From contig JAPKCI010000026.1 of assembly GCA_028823035.1 (NCBI GenBank), positions 1 to 45,061 of the forward strand: a stretch of 45,061 nucleotides of DNA, written 5' to 3'. Source of the stretch: Rubripirellula sp. GTDB lineage: Bacteria > Planctomycetota > Planctomycetia > Pirellulales > Pirellulaceae. The notes beneath the pieces were generated by a model, which had not been told where the DNA came from, did no database searches, and was given only the letters and a program-made list of their open reading frames with translations. The stretch's first letter is position 1. Each line of letters opens with the position of its first letter. Below, piece by piece: positions 24,613 through 34,311 of this stretch. The translations under genes were made by a program, and so were the position numbers.

Positions 24613-26991
24613 CTAAATCAACGAGGCAATCACCAAAGCGACCACGCTCATCAGTTTGAGCAGGATATTCAGCGACGGGCCCGAGGTGTCTTTGAACGGA
24701 TCACCCACAGTATCTCCCACCACAGCGGCTTTGTGAGCTTCACTGCCTTTGGTCAGCTTCACGCCATCAACTTCAATTCCTTCCTCAATCATCTTCTTGG
24801 CATTGTCCCAGGCACCACCAGCGTTGGATTGAAACAGGGCCATGAGCACGCCACTGACGGTGACGCCAGCCAGCAGTCCACCGAGCATCAAAGCGTTAGT
24901 ATTACCCTCAAATCCGAGCATCTTGGGTACAAATCCAAAACCAACCGGTACAAGAACGGCTAACAAGCCGGGTAGAATCATTTCACGAATGGATGCGCGT
25001 GTTGAAATGGCAACACACTTTCCGTACTCCGGTTTTCCATCCGCGGCTTGAAAAGTCTTTTGATCTTCTTCGGGCCAGTTTGTAAATTCCTGACCGTCGT
25101 TTTTCTGCATTACCTGCAATGCGTTCTTCAATTCAGGAATGTCTCTGAATTGGCGTCGAACTTCTTCGATCATCGCCATCGCTGCACGGCCTACCGCATT
25201 CATTGACAGAGCCGAGAACAGGAATGGCAGCATGGCTCCGATGAACAGGGATGCCATCACGTATGGGTTCATGATGTCGATGTTGTTGATCGGAGTATCG
25301 GCATGACTCGCGTTGTAAGTCACTTGGAAGGCAGCAAACAGAGCGAGAGCCGTTAAAGCTGCCGAACCAATGGCAAAGCCTTTGCCAATCGCAGCGGTGG
25401 TATTTCCTACCGCATCAAGTTTGTCAGTGCGATCTCGGACCTCAGGTGGCAAGTCGGCCATCTCAGCAATCCCGCCAGCGTTGTCCGAAATTGGTCCATA
25501 CGCATCGACCGCGAGCTGAATTCCTGTGTTCGACAACATCCCGACAGCAGCGATCGCGATCCCATACAAGCCAGCGCAACTGTAGGCTCCAATGATGGCG
25601 ACTGCGATGATCAGAATTGGAATCGCAGTGGACATCATCCCAACCCCCAGACCGGCAATGATGGTTGTAGCCGGTCCGGTGACTGATTGACGAACGATCG
25701 ACTTCACCGGTCCTTTACCAGTGCCGGTGTAATACTCTGTGATCTTTCCAATTGCGAGCCCTGCACCGAGTCCGAGCAGAATCGCAATAAACACACCATT
25801 GCTGCTGTAGATCACGGAATTGTGTGCCCATGTCCCTGGCAGCATGATCGAGATGATCGCGTAGGTGAGCACCAGCAGGATCGCGGCAGATGAAAATTCA
25901 CCGAGGTTCAGGGCGTGATGAGGATCTCCGCCATCTTTCACTTTGACGAGAAAGGTACCTGCGATCGATGTAATGATTCCGACACCCGCCAAAACCAGCG
26001 GTAGCATCACGGCAGACAACCCACCCATTCCATCACCAGCAAATTCGGGCAGCGCTACAAAAGCCGCACCCAATACCATCGTTCCGATGATCGAACCGAC
26101 ATAGGACTCAAACAGGTCAGCCCCCATCCCCGCGACATCTCCCACATTGTCACCAACATTGTCGGCGATGGTCGCAGGGTTCAGTGGATGATCTTCTGGG
26201 ATGCCTGCTTCTACTTTCCCAACGAGGTCTGCACCAACATCGGCAGCTTTGGTGTAGATTCCACCACCGACGCGTGCAAACAAGGCAATCGATGATGCTC
26301 CAAATGAAAAACCTGTCAGTATTGTGATCACCTGTGTGATGTTAGCGACACCAAAAATCGTACTGTAAATGATGAACAGCGAACTCAGGCCCAATACTCC
26401 CAAACCGACAACGCCCATCCCCATCACTGCACCGCCCGCGAAAGCTACTTCCAAAGCTTGGCCGAGTCCCGTTCGGGCCGCATTTGTCGTCCGCACATTC
26501 GCTTTGGTCGCGACTCGCATCCCAATAAAACCCGCCAACGCTGAACAAATCGCTCCAAAGACGAATGAGACGGCGATCAGTGGTGACGAATCATTTTCTT
26601 GCGTGCTGCCGGCGTAGCCAAGCAGGACGGCAACCACAATGACAAAGATGGCGAGAATTGAATATTCAGCTTTGAGGAACGACATTGCGCCCTCGGTGAT
26701 ATTACTGGCAATCGCGATCATCCGGTCCGTGCCTTCTTCCTGTTTTGAGACCCAAGAAGATTTCCAGAAAGTGAAGACGATGCCTGCAATTCCCAGAAAG
26801 GGAATTAAATAAGCCACCCACGGAAGACTAGCGTCTGTGTTTGCGATCACACTCGCCATAGCTGGAGGTGCACTGTCCGCAGCCGAATTATCTGATGTTT
26901 CCGGAGTCTCCTGCCATACCAAGGCGAAGCCCGGTGATCCAAGCAGGCCGAGTACCAAGAAAAACGCGAAAGAGCGTGTTAACGCCAGCAT
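24613..26991 (-). CDS. hppA: Membrane-bound ion-translocating pyrophosphatase (K+-dependent type)
   Basis: A 792-residue polytopic protein with about 16 membrane helices. It couples hydrolysis of pyrophosphate to pumping of H+ or Na+. Signature segments are [19 protein letters not shown], the acidic [19 protein letters not shown], and near the end [18 protein letters not shown]. The [17 protein letters not shown] segment carries Ala where K+-independent enzymes have Lys, so the enzyme is predicted to be K+-dependent. The N-terminus has an extra signal-like hydrophobic segment plus a polar linker (to about residue 55) before the usual first helix. AAGGA lies nine bases before the ATG. H+ versus Na+ specificity cannot be decided without alignment. 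Confidence 0.95.
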   Translation of the reverse strand: MLALTRSFAFFLVLGLLGSPGFALVWQETPETSDNSAADSAPPAMASVIANTDASLPWVAYLIPFLGIAGIVFTFWKSSWVSKQEEGTDRMIAIASNITEGAMSFLKAEYSILAIFVIVVAVLLGYAGSTQENDSSPLIAVSFVFGAICSALAGFIGMRVATKANVRTTNAARTGLGQALEVAFAGGAVMGMGVVGLGVLGLSSLFIIYSTIFGVANITQVITILTGFSFGASSIALFARVGGGIYTKAADVGADLVGKVEAGIPEDHPLNPATIADNVGDNVGDVAGMGADLFESYVGSIIGTMVLGAAFVALPEFAGDGMGGLSAVMLPLVLAGVGIITSIAGTFLVKVKDGGDPHHALNLGEFSSAAILLVLTYAIISIMLPGTWAHNSVIYSSNGVFIAILLGLGAGLAIGKITEYYTGTGKGPVKSIVRQSVTGPATTIIAGLGVGMMSTAIPILIIAVAIIGAYSCAGLYGIAIAAVGMLSNTGIQLAVDAYGPISDNAGGIAEMADLPPEVRDRTDKLDAVGNTTAAIGKGFAIGSAALTALALFAAFQVTYNASHADTPINNIDIMNPYVMASLFIGAMLPFLFSALSMNAVGRAAMAMIEEVRRQFRDIPELKNALQVMQKNDGQEFTNWPEEDQKTFQAADGKPEYGKCVAISTRASIREMILPGLLAVLVPVGFGFVPKMLGFEGNTNALMLGGLLAGVTVSGVLMALFQSNAGGAWDNAKKMIEEGIEVDGVKLTKGSEAHKAAVVGDTVGDPFKDTSGPSLNILLKLMSVVALVIASLI

Positions 26992-27317
26992 GATGTGTAA
27001 TCCTTCGGAGCGTGGTTGCTGCTGCTATAGGCTCTTTTATGCCTGACAGTAGCTAGTCAAAGCAATCAATTGAGCCGGTATTATGGAGTCAAGGAGTGGG
27101 GTGTGACCAGCGGAGATAGCGGTCCAACCGGTAAGAATGCTTGATTCCCTCAAATGGTTTCTCTGCAGTGAGTCAAGCCGGTCCCTGAAAAGTGGCTAGT
27201 TGTCGCTATTCGTCCCAAGTTTGTGACGTTTGAAATCGGGTCCCATCAGGTACTCTTCAGAGAGTCCGGCATGATGAATCTGGGTTTCCACCCAAGAATT
27301 CCATTGTGAGACGAGGA
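26992..27317. other. 326-base gap between hppA and the sulfatase gene
   Basis: Both flanking genes read on the minus strand. The stretch holds the hppA leader, with AAGGA complementary to 27001-27005, and the tail after the sulfatase. No hairpin with a T-tract, tRNA or small gene is evident. A TTGACT hexamer on the minus strand near 27055-27060 is followed, at a short 15-base spacing, by TAAAAG; this is too weak to call. Confidence 0.5.
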
Positions 27318-28799
27318 CTAGGGTCTGGACTGATCGAGCGGCGAACTCTGTTGCCACGAAACCTGACCGCCACGCTGCACGTGAAGCTGCAGTCGGCCGA
27401 TCATTTCACGATATTTTTTCGGCAGTTTTTCGGACAGATCCTCGCTTTCTCCCGGATCGGTTTGAAGATCAAACAGTTCCAGTTGCTTGGTGGGCAGGTC
27501 ATGCACCAGTTTAAAGTTTCCATGGAGCACCGCCTGAATTGTCAGACCTGCGTATTTTTGGCCACCTTCCCGCCGAACAAAGTAAATCTCCCGTTCTGGC
27601 CACAAGTTGTTATGGCTGGCGTCCTTTGGCTGTTCCAGCAGGGGACGAAGTGATCGGCCGTCGATACCATCGGGAGCATTGATTCCGGCCAGGTCGATGA
27701 TGGTGGGGAAGAAGTCGGCTGTACAACAGACGGTTTGACTTTCTGAACCTGCTTTCGTTTGGCGTGGGACTCGGATGCAACCTGGGATTCGCAGTCCACC
27801 CTCATACATCGACTGCTTTTCGCCTCGCAGTGAACCGTTGTTGGCACCGACGTTCGCTTGACCCCCGTTGTCGCTGGTGAAGACGATGACGGTGTTCTCA
27901 TATTGGCCAGATTCCTTTAAGGCTTTCAGCACCTCACCAATTCCAGCGTCCATGTGTTCGATCAGGGCCACGATCTTCGCACGTTGGTTGCTGATCGAAT
28001 TGCCACCACTGCCCTGCTCACGCTGCTTTACTTTTTCGTACCACTCCCGAGGAGGTTGGATCGGAGTGTGAGGTGCGTTGTACGCGAGGTACAGAAACCA
28101 GGGATCCCCGCCATTTGCTTGTTCAACTTGCGGAGAGATTCGCGTCTGAGGTGTCGTTGGGTGTTTGCCACGGGACCGGATGTATTCCACGGCCCACTGA
28201 CTGAACAGGTCAGTTGCATGGCCTTTGGGATCAATCTCCTCACGGTCAACTTGCATGTAGTTGATGCCGTGTCGGCGATGGTTGTAGTAGTCATCCATCA
28301 TGTCGCCGAGAAACCCTTTGAACCGTTCAAAGCCCTGGCTCAAAGGATGGGTTTCTGGTGAAAGGCCGAGGTGCCACTTGCCAATGGCGACTGTTTCATA
28401 CCCGTGTTCCTTCAACTTATGGGGCAACGTTGCAGTGAAGGGTTGGTAATAGCCCCAGTTGTTGGCGGCATGGGTGCGTATGACACCCGGCACTCCTACG
28501 CGATCCGGGTAGCATCCCGTGAGGACCGATGCCCGGGTTGGAGAGCAAACCGGGCAGTTGGCATACAATCTGCCCAGTTTCAGGGAATCAGCATACAGCT
28601 GATCGAGATTTGGAGTCTTCATGTCCTCGCTGCCAAGGCAGGAAAGGTCCGCGAATCCCAGATCATCTACGATGATAAGCAGCACATTTTGTCGGGAAAA
28701 ATCGGCCGTATTGCCGCGATTGGGAGCGAAAATGAAAGTGGCGATCAACACGAATAGGGCTACCAACAGCGGTGTGGGAGGTTTGACGGTGCGTTGCAT
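27318..28799 (-). CDS. Secreted arylsulfatase-family sulfatase
   Basis: A 493-residue sulfatase. The first 30 residues form a signal peptide or anchor (LLVALFVLIATFIFA). The formylglycine motif is Cys85-Ser-Pro-Thr-Arg89 in CSPTRASVLTG, converted by formylglycine-generating enzyme. Metal-site residues are the double Asp in IVDDLG (45-46) and the later TSDNGG segment. The protein resembles ArsA/N-acetylgalactosamine-6-sulfatase families, which desulfate algal or animal polysaccharides. Planctomycetes carry dozens of such genes. No maturase gene is nearby. The specific sulfate ester is unknown. Confidence 0.93.
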   Translation of the reverse strand: MQRTVKPPTPLLVALFVLIATFIFAPNRGNTADFSRQNVLLIIVDDLGFADLSCLGSEDMKTPNLDQLYADSLKLGRLYANCPVCSPTRASVLTGCYPDRVGVPGVIRTHAANNWGYYQPFTATLPHKLKEHGYETVAIGKWHLGLSPETHPLSQGFERFKGFLGDMMDDYYNHRRHGINYMQVDREEIDPKGHATDLFSQWAVEYIRSRGKHPTTPQTRISPQVEQANGGDPWFLYLAYNAPHTPIQPPREWYEKVKQREQGSGGNSISNQRAKIVALIEHMDAGIGEVLKALKESGQYENTVIVFTSDNGGQANVGANNGSLRGEKQSMYEGGLRIPGCIRVPRQTKAGSESQTVCCTADFFPTIIDLAGINAPDGIDGRSLRPLLEQPKDASHNNLWPEREIYFVRREGGQKYAGLTIQAVLHGNFKLVHDLPTKQLELFDLQTDPGESEDLSEKLPKKYREMIGRLQLHVQRGGQVSWQQSSPLDQSRP

Positions 28800-28876
28800 T
28801 GGAGGATTGATTTAAAGGTTGGGGGAATTATCGGGGTTTGCGGGACACCATAGTACAGTCCCGGATCACTGTTTTG

Positions 28877-28905
28877 TTGACCGTTGTTGGGTGGGAAACT
28901 AAACT
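28877..28905 (+). promoter_or_regulatory. Sigma70-like promoter candidate before the kinase gene
   Basis: TTGACC (28877-28882), a 17-base spacer and TAAACT (28900-28905) lie in the divergent region between sulfatase and kinase, about 180 bases before the kinase ATG. Matches are 5/6 and 4/6. Low certainty, as chance matches are common. Confidence 0.3.
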
Positions 28906-29084
28906 GTACAAGCACTTTTCTTCATTGTCACTAAATGGTTTTTAGGCAATTGTTTAAGGCCGGGCGGTGGTGTTTCGGGGGGGCTAGCCGTTCAAAGTAT
29001 GGATGTGGCGAGCTTCGCCAGTGGCCACCCGTATGACATCTGAAAGTCATTAACCCAGAACGCTTTCCCGAACCTCTCATCATC

Positions 29085-31814
29085 ATGCCAGCGGAAGACC
29101 CGATTCGAATCGATGCGTCGACGGTACACCGCGCTGTGCAGCCAGTTGGTGACCCGGATGCTCCCTCGAAGCGTGAAGCAGTAGGGCCGACCGGCAACAC
29201 CGAAGAGTCGTCTCACTTGGTGGAAAAACAAGCCGAAGTTGATGAGATATCAGAAGCTAATACGGTGATTCGGGGGTCCTCTCGTGTTGAGAAGTCGAAA
29301 CCTCCGCCGGACATCCTTGATCGCACGCCAGCTTCAGTTACGAAGGGATTATTAGGGACGCATCTCAACCATTTTCATCTTGAAGCCTTCATTGGTGGTG
29401 GCGGGATGGGAGCGGTTTTTCGGGGTCATGATGAACAGCTGGACCGAACGGTAGCAATCAAGGTGATCCCGTTCGTCGGAGATGACCCCGACTTGCAGCG
29501 ACGTTTTCGAAATGAGGCTCAGAGTGCGGCAAAGTTGGACCACCTTCGTATTGCAAGGGTGTTCGATGTGGGAAGCCATGGTGATTGGCACTACATCGTG
29601 TTCGAGTACATCGAGGGAACGAATATCCGCGACTTTGTAACCAGCAATACTGTGTTACCAATCGATGATGCCGTGTTCTACACCTGCCAATTGGCAGATG
29701 CCCTCCAGCACGCAGCTGATCGCGGTATCGTTCACCGGGATATCAAACCATCGAACATTTTGATTGGCAAAGACAGCAAAATCAAATTGGTGGATATGGG
29801 CTTGGCGAGGTCGGACAACCTCGACTTGAGTGAAGACATGACTGCCAGCGGAGTCACTCTGGGGACCTTTGACTACATCTCGCCCGAGCAGGCGAAAGAT
29901 CCTCGAGATGCGGATCTGAGGAGTGACATCTATTCGCTCGGCTGCACTCTTTACTTCATGTTGACGGGTAGCCCTCCCTATCCAGGAGGAACGATGTTGC
30001 AAAAGCTCTTGAGCCACGGCAACACGCCCCCGCCCGATACCCGTGAATTGCGTCCAGAGGTTAGTGAGCATCTGGTTGCGGTCATTCGAAAAATGCTCGC
30101 CAAGAATCCTGCAGACCGATACCAGACCGCATTCGACCTGATCGCTGATCTTCGGGAGGTGGCAATGCGAGATGGTTTGGTGCGTTCGCAGGCTCTCAGC
30201 CCCGTGACCATTGCCCAGCCCAATCCCATGTTTCTATGGTTGGAGAAACATGCTCCTTGGATTGTGGCATTGATGGTCCTGATTGCTATTGCGGGTTGGT
30301 TGCAGTTGGAATCTGCCGCACGTCGGGATTCCTTGATCATTCCCGGAACGGCGGTGATACCTGATGTTGGTCAGGCTAAAGCCTCGGCTGATGTGATCTT
30401 ACCGATGACCAGAAACCCAGGAGATTCTGAGTACTTTCAGGGGTCTCCGTGGGAACCGCAGCCCGAACCGAGCCGATTACCTGATGCGGCGTTACCCACT
30501 GACGTGAAAGAAAATTCAGTGAATTTCACGCCAATTCTAATCGATAATGGAGGTTCGCAAAGCGATATTCTCTCAGAACTCAATGCGACAGGAAGTACCA
30601 ACGCGGAAACAACAGGTGACGGGACTACACAGATACCAAAATCCATCCGCCTGATTGGTTCACAGGACTCGATAACCGACAGCGGTGATGCTGCAATTGC
30701 GAGTACTTTGAAACAGGCACTGGCGATGGCGGCACAGTACAACGTCCAATTGATTGAGATCATGGTTCCGGAAATTGTCAGCGAACCAGTCGATTTGCAG
30801 GTGGATGACCTGTGGATCAGATCGACCGTCAGTGGCGGTACCCAGATAAGATTCGAGTCTGCCGGTGGATTTCCGGTGGAACGCTCAACCATGGTCGATG
30901 TGGGTTCCAACGAAGTCGTTTTTGAAGATATCCACTTTGTCTGGCAGGTGCCGAGTGGCAGTATCAATGGTGGAGCATTCTTCGCAATCAAGGAGAACCC
31001 GTTGGTACGTTTGACGGACTGCAGTATTACCGTCAGTAATCCTAATCTCCGTGAGCGGGTTTACGCATTTGATGTGATCACGGACTCAGCTTCCAACGAC
31101 GAGGAATCAAGTGATTTTCCTGTGGTTAAAGTTGAATTGAATAATGTTGTCGTGCGAGGACAGATGACAATGTTGCATATGGATTATGCGGCTCAGCTCC
31201 GCTTGGATTGGGATGATGGCTTGCTCAGTGTGTCGGGAAGCATGATTGAGACTGCTGGCGCACGCACGCTGTTACCTGACGACGTCGGATTCATTGCTCT
31301 TGAGTTTTGGCGAGTAACGGTCCACGCCGCTGAGGGGATCTTTCGCATGCGAGCCTATGCGGACGCACCCTACCCAGTGTTGGTTGACCGACGAGCGAAG
31401 CAAAGTGTGTTCATTGTGGATGAGAATCAGCCGCATTTTGAGTTTTCCGGCTTGCAAGAACGCTTCAAACGCTCAGGGTTGTTGCAGCTTCACGGGAGTT
31501 CGAACGCTTATCAGGTGGGCCCTGACCTCCGGGAGGTCATGTTGCGAGTCGATTCGGATGAGGGATTGCCCGAGTTGACCAAGATGATTGACATCAAAAA
31601 CTCGCCACCTCCATGGGCGGAGGAAAAATCCCCGCGTTGGTCGGCCAATCTGGTCAAGATGCCACTGCCTCGCACGCCAGTTAGTGAACGTGTCCCGGCT
31701 GACTACGAGCAGACGGACACCTCACCGCTCGGCTTTACACAGGAGTCTCTACCTACCCTCCCGCTCCTCGAAAATAACGAAAATGAGGGACTGTCCATCG
31801 GACCAACACTTTGA
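29085..31814 (+). CDS. Transmembrane Hanks-type Ser/Thr protein kinase with large extracytoplasmic domain
   Basis: A 909-residue receptor-like kinase. Residues 1-90 are polar and probably disordered. The kinase domain (about 96-362) has the Gly-rich loop IGGGGMGAVF, Lys126 in VAIKV, Glu144, the catalytic loop IVHRDIKPSN with Asp219, and metal-binding DMG at 237-239 in place of DFG. The activation segment ends in SPEQA at 266-270. A membrane helix follows at 391-406. The outer part (about 410-909) contains a long beta-strand-rich stretch (about 535-760) with right-handed beta-helix-like repeats, perhaps binding glycans or peptides. It likely senses an external cue and phosphorylates cytoplasmic targets; FHA proteins could read those. 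No ligand is evident. Confidence 0.9.
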   Translation: MPAEDPIRIDASTVHRAVQPVGDPDAPSKREAVGPTGNTEESSHLVEKQAEVDEISEANTVIRGSSRVEKSKPPPDILDRTPASVTKGLLGTHLNHFHLEAFIGGGGMGAVFRGHDEQLDRTVAIKVIPFVGDDPDLQRRFRNEAQSAAKLDHLRIARVFDVGSHGDWHYIVFEYIEGTNIRDFVTSNTVLPIDDAVFYTCQLADALQHAADRGIVHRDIKPSNILIGKDSKIKLVDMGLARSDNLDLSEDMTASGVTLGTFDYISPEQAKDPRDADLRSDIYSLGCTLYFMLTGSPPYPGGTMLQKLLSHGNTPPPDTRELRPEVSEHLVAVIRKMLAKNPADRYQTAFDLIADLREVAMRDGLVRSQALSPVTIAQPNPMFLWLEKHAPWIVALMVLIAIAGWLQLESAARRDSLIIPGTAVIPDVGQAKASADVILPMTRNPGDSEYFQGSPWEPQPEPSRLPDAALPTDVKENSVNFTPILIDNGGSQSDILSELNATGSTNAETTGDGTTQIPKSIRLIGSQDSITDSGDAAIASTLKQALAMAAQYNVQLIEIMVPEIVSEPVDLQVDDLWIRSTVSGGTQIRFESAGGFPVERSTMVDVGSNEVVFEDIHFVWQVPSGSINGGAFFAIKENPLVRLTDCSITVSNPNLRERVYAFDVITDSASNDEESSDFPVVKVELNNVVVRGQMTMLHMDYAAQLRLDWDDGLLSVSGSMIETAGARTLLPDDVGFIALEFWRVTVHAAEGIFRMRAYADAPYPVLVDRRAKQSVFIVDENQPHFEFSGLQERFKRSGLLQLHGSSNAYQVGPDLREVMLRVDSDEGLPELTKMIDIKNSPPPWAEEKSPRWSANLVKMPLPRTPVSERVPADYEQTDTSPLGFTQESLPTLPLLENNENEGLSIGPTL

Positions 31815-31848
31815 AACTCTGGAAATTGCGGAGAATACAAGTTGGGAT

Positions 31849-31877
31849 TTGACATTTGTCCGCGTCTGAGACTTAAT
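31849..31877 (+). promoter_or_regulatory. Sigma70-like promoter candidate for the small cytochrome gene
   Basis: TTGACA (31849-31854, full consensus), a 17-base spacer and CTTAAT (31872-31877, 4/6) lie 118 bases before the cytochrome start. The -35 match is exact, so this is the strongest promoter candidate in the window. Confidence 0.45.
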
Positions 31878-31922
31878 TGTAGGAACGGATCGATTGAGTC
31901 CGATGTGAGAAGAACCCACCTA

Positions 31923-31967
31923 CCCCGCAAATAGCCCCCCCCAACGGGGGTTACCTGCTGACGCGGG
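31923..31967 (+). other. Nested G/C-rich hairpin in the cytochrome leader
   Basis: CCCGC (31924-31928) can pair with GCGGG (31963-31967). Inside it CCCCC (31938-31942) can pair with GGGGG (31946-31950) across a three-base AAC loop. There is no T-tract after it. It may be a structured 5' leader, a transcript-stabilising hairpin, or the end of the kinase transcript. Confidence 0.4.
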
Positions 31968-31995
31968 AATATTTGTAAACTTTGGAGAAGATTGA

Positions 31996-32388
31996 ATGAA
32001 ACGATTGGCAGTTCTGTTTTCGTGCCTGATGCTTGCGAGTCCCGCAATGGCAATCAGCGAATTTGGTAAACAGTGGAAGAATGAATTCCTCGGTGCGGAC
32101 GATGTTAACGAGGATTTTAAGAAAGCAGGGCGTAAAGCTGGTTGCTATGTCTGTCATGTGAAAGGTGAAGACAAAAAGAAGGTCCGCAATGAATACGGGA
32201 TGGCTGTTCAGAAACACCTGAAGGCTGAGGACTTTTCAAAAGAATATATCAAAGCCAATCCAGAAGAAGCCAAGAAGAAGATTCTAGAAGGTTTCAAACA
32301 GGCCGCTGCAGCGAAAAGCACAGACGGCAACACGTTCGGTGATAAGATTAAAAACAATGAACTTCCTGCTACGAATGCAGGTCTGTAG
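31996..32388 (+). CDS. Small periplasmic c-type cytochrome-like protein
   Basis: A 130-residue protein with a signal peptide (MKRLAVLFSCLMLASPAMA) and a single heme c motif Cys50-Tyr-Val-Cys53-His54. Met69 (EYGMAV) is a plausible distal ligand. The rest is Lys-rich and helical. This type of small, exported, mono-heme protein is frequent in planctomycetes, and its electron partner is unknown. It appears monocistronic, with its own promoter candidate and a rho-independent terminator 30 bases after the stop, suggesting strong independent expression. Confidence 0.75.
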   Translation: MKRLAVLFSCLMLASPAMAISEFGKQWKNEFLGADDVNEDFKKAGRKAGCYVCHVKGEDKKKVRNEYGMAVQKHLKAEDFSKEYIKANPEEAKKKILEGFKQAAAAKSTDGNTFGDKIKNNELPATNAGL

Positions 32389-32418
32389 GACACTGCAAGT
32401 TCACTGTTTTCACTTTGC

Positions 32419-32459
32419 GAACCGCTTGTCACTGTAATTTGGCAAGCGGTTCTTTTTTT
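32419..32459 (+). terminator. Rho-independent terminator after the cytochrome gene
   Basis: GAACCGCTTG (32419-32428) pairs perfectly with CAAGCGGTTC (32443-32452) across a 14-base loop. Seven T residues (32453-32459) follow at once. This is the clearest terminator in the window. Confidence 0.92.
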
Positions 32460-32522
32460 GCGAATCACTAGCAGTTAAAAACGGGTTCACCGTCCAGTCA
32501 TCACAACTCGGAAAATAAATCC

Positions 32523-33167
32523 ATGAGAAGTAAATTCATCTGCGTCATCGCTTTTCTGACCCTGCTTGCCTGTTTCCAGATAACCTCTAGCGCCGAGGAG
32601 GGTAAGGATGGATTTGTCCCACTCTTCAATGGTAAGACACTTGATGGTTGGAAGCTCGCAGAAGAAAACCCCCAGACTTGGAAAGTCATCGACGGGCAAT
32701 TGGTTTGCGAAGGCCCTCGATGTCATCTCTTTTACGATGGAAAGCTTGCGCCATTTAAAAACTTCCACTTCATCGCGGAGGTTAAGACGACCCCGGGAAG
32801 TAATGCCGGAATTTACTTTCACACGAAATATCAGGCCACGAATTGGCCGAAATATGGCTTTGAATGCCAAGTCAACGTCTCTCACGGAGACCCCAAGAAG
32901 ACCAGCAGCCTTTACGGTGTCGTGAACGTTGCCGACCCGGGGGTGAAGGACAACGCGTGGTATACCCAGGAAATTATCGTCAAGGGCAAGAACGTTGTGC
33001 TAAAAGTCAACGGAAAGACATTGGTTGACTACACCGAACCCGACAAACAGGCTGCCCCCAGTAAACAGTTTGAACGACTGCTGGGTGAAGGAACATTTGC
33101 TCTGCAGGCTCACGACCCGAACAGCAAAGTCTATTTCAGAAACCTGCGAGTAAAGAAACTCGACTAG
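32523..33167 (+). CDS. Secreted DUF1080 (3-keto-disaccharide hydrolase) domain protein
   Basis: A 214-residue protein with a signal peptide (MRSKFICVIAFLTLLACFQ) and one DUF1080 jelly-roll domain. The canonical entry FVPLFNGKTLDGWKL lies at about 29-43 and is followed by WKVIDGQLVCEG. Further typical pieces are NAGIYFHTKY and YGFECQVN. Later family members were shown to hydrolyse 3-keto-glycosides, and related lectin-like forms bind sugars. It acts in the periplasm or outside the cell. It follows the cytochrome terminator by 63 bases, so it probably has its own promoter. Confidence 0.9.
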   Translation: MRSKFICVIAFLTLLACFQITSSAEEGKDGFVPLFNGKTLDGWKLAEENPQTWKVIDGQLVCEGPRCHLFYDGKLAPFKNFHFIAEVKTTPGSNAGIYFHTKYQATNWPKYGFECQVNVSHGDPKKTSSLYGVVNVADPGVKDNAWYTQEIIVKGKNVVLKVNGKTLVDYTEPDKQAAPSKQFERLLGEGTFALQAHDPNSKVYFRNLRVKKLD

Positions 33168-33198
33168 TGCTGGTCGTGGTTTCAAAGTCGTTCGCAGC

Positions 33199-33225
33199 TC
33201 TGGATCAACGAATCTGGATCAACGA
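33199..33225. repeat. 13-base direct repeat spanning the end of the lipoprotein gene
   Basis: TCTGGATCAACGA occurs at 33199-33211 and again at 33213-33225, a 14-base period. The second copy contains the TGA stop of the minus-strand lipoprotein gene. It is probably a slippage duplication at the gene end. Confidence 0.75.
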
Positions 33226-33755
33226 CCGAGGAATACGTTGTAAAGATTTTGCATGGCCGGGTTTGAAGCTTGACGAACCCTCAAGCGGTCACCGGCCTGC
33301 AAAGCATAGTCGCTTTCGGGGCGTACAGTGGTGAGGTCATTGGACATGCGGACTTCCATCGGTATCCCATTGAGCGTTCCAGGCGAATAGCGATAAAGCG
33401 TCGCCTCGATGGTTTTCAGTTTTTTCAGAACTCCAGTGTCAGTGAGCAAGTCACTGACATAGACCGCCTTCTCGTTAACAGGCAACGGCATCAATCGTGC
33501 CGGATTACTGTCGCTGACAACCTCTAGCACGATGCTGTTCTCGGCTTTGGCCTGACGAACCGCATAGTAAGCCTGCTCCTGAACCCCATTATTCACATCA
33601 AGTGAGGGGCTCATGCTGAGGTATTGTGAATTCGCTGGCCGAGCAAAGGGTGTGGGTGGCATCTCAAAGGTGGTGCAGCCCGTCAGTGAGATCATGAGAG
33701 CAGCGGGCCAAATCCAGCTGGTTGTTGACCGTTTTTCGGCGTAATTCGGAATCAT
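33219..33755 (-). CDS. Putative lipoprotein, function unknown
   Basis: A 178-residue protein. I chose ATG 33755 because it places a short hydrophobic segment WIWPAALMISLTGC right after a basic N-terminus, with lipobox Leu24-Thr-Gly-Cys27. Earlier in-frame starts would add a polar, cysteine-containing stretch. The C-terminus carries a region like the capsule-export/SLBB edge (YALQAGDRLRVR), seen in periplasmic polysaccharide-export lipoproteins, but no complete domain. It is expected to sit in the inner or outer membrane. It is convergent with the DUF1080 gene and divergent from rpmB. No Shine-Dalgarno is visible. Confidence 0.65.
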   Translation of the reverse strand: MIPNYAEKRSTTSWIWPAALMISLTGCTTFEMPPTPFARPANSQYLSMSPSLDVNNGVQEQAYYAVRQAKAENSIVLEVVSDSNPARLMPLPVNEKAVYVSDLLTDTGVLKKLKTIEATLYRYSPGTLNGIPMEVRMSNDLTTVRPESDYALQAGDRLRVRQASNPAMQNLYNVFLGR

Positions 33756-34036
33756 TTGGGAGGGATCCGGTGGAAAATGTGAGTGTGGTCGGCCGTGCTG
33801 GCAAAGTTTACTGATTAGGTCGACTTTTCGGACAATCGGCATTATTCCGGTATGCCTTGAGTCCAATCCGGACCATTTTTTGAGAAAGTGGCAGTGCCGA
33901 CTGCCATGCGGATTCAGAAGTGATTGTCCCTGAGATCAGAAAACAGGCGATTTCCTGCTTCCCGGCTCTGGCAAGGATCTGTATATTGCCGGACTTCCCC
34001 CGTTAAGACTTCCCGAGAAAACGATAGAGAATCCTG

Positions 34037-34306
34037 ATGGCACGGCAATGTGAAACGTGTGGCAAGAAAGTCCAAATGGGCAATCGCGTCGAAACACGCG
34101 GTAAGGCCAAATACTTAGGCGGTGTAGGTACCAAGATCACCGGCATTACGCGCCGCAAGTTCATTCCCAACCTGCAGCGTGTTCATGTCACCTTGCCAAG
34201 CGGCCAAAACAAGTCGATGCGTGTCTGTACCCAGTGCATTCGCAGCGGCGCGGTGAGAAAGACCGTGAAAACCAAACCGTTCGATGTCAGCGGATCCAAA
34301 AAGTAG
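34037..34306 (+). CDS. rpmB: Ribosomal protein bL28 (zinc-ribbon form)
   Basis: An 89-residue basic protein with the bL28 core RRKFIPNLQRVHV and the paired CxxC motifs Cys5-x2-Cys8 and Cys64-x2-Cys67 that bind zinc in the C+ form. It belongs to the large ribosomal subunit. It is followed five bases later by gatC, so the two share a transcript. There is a 281-base divergent gap upstream toward the lipoprotein gene. Confidence 0.93.
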   Translation: MARQCETCGKKVQMGNRVETRGKAKYLGGVGTKITGITRRKFIPNLQRVHVTLPSGQNKSMRVCTQCIRSGAVRKTVKTKPFDVSGSKK

Positions 34307-34311
34307 CCACC

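Noticed and set aside
26992-27060. Promoter for hppA on the minus strand (TTGACT with TAAAAG)
   Set aside because: Spacing is 15 bases and both hexamers are weak.
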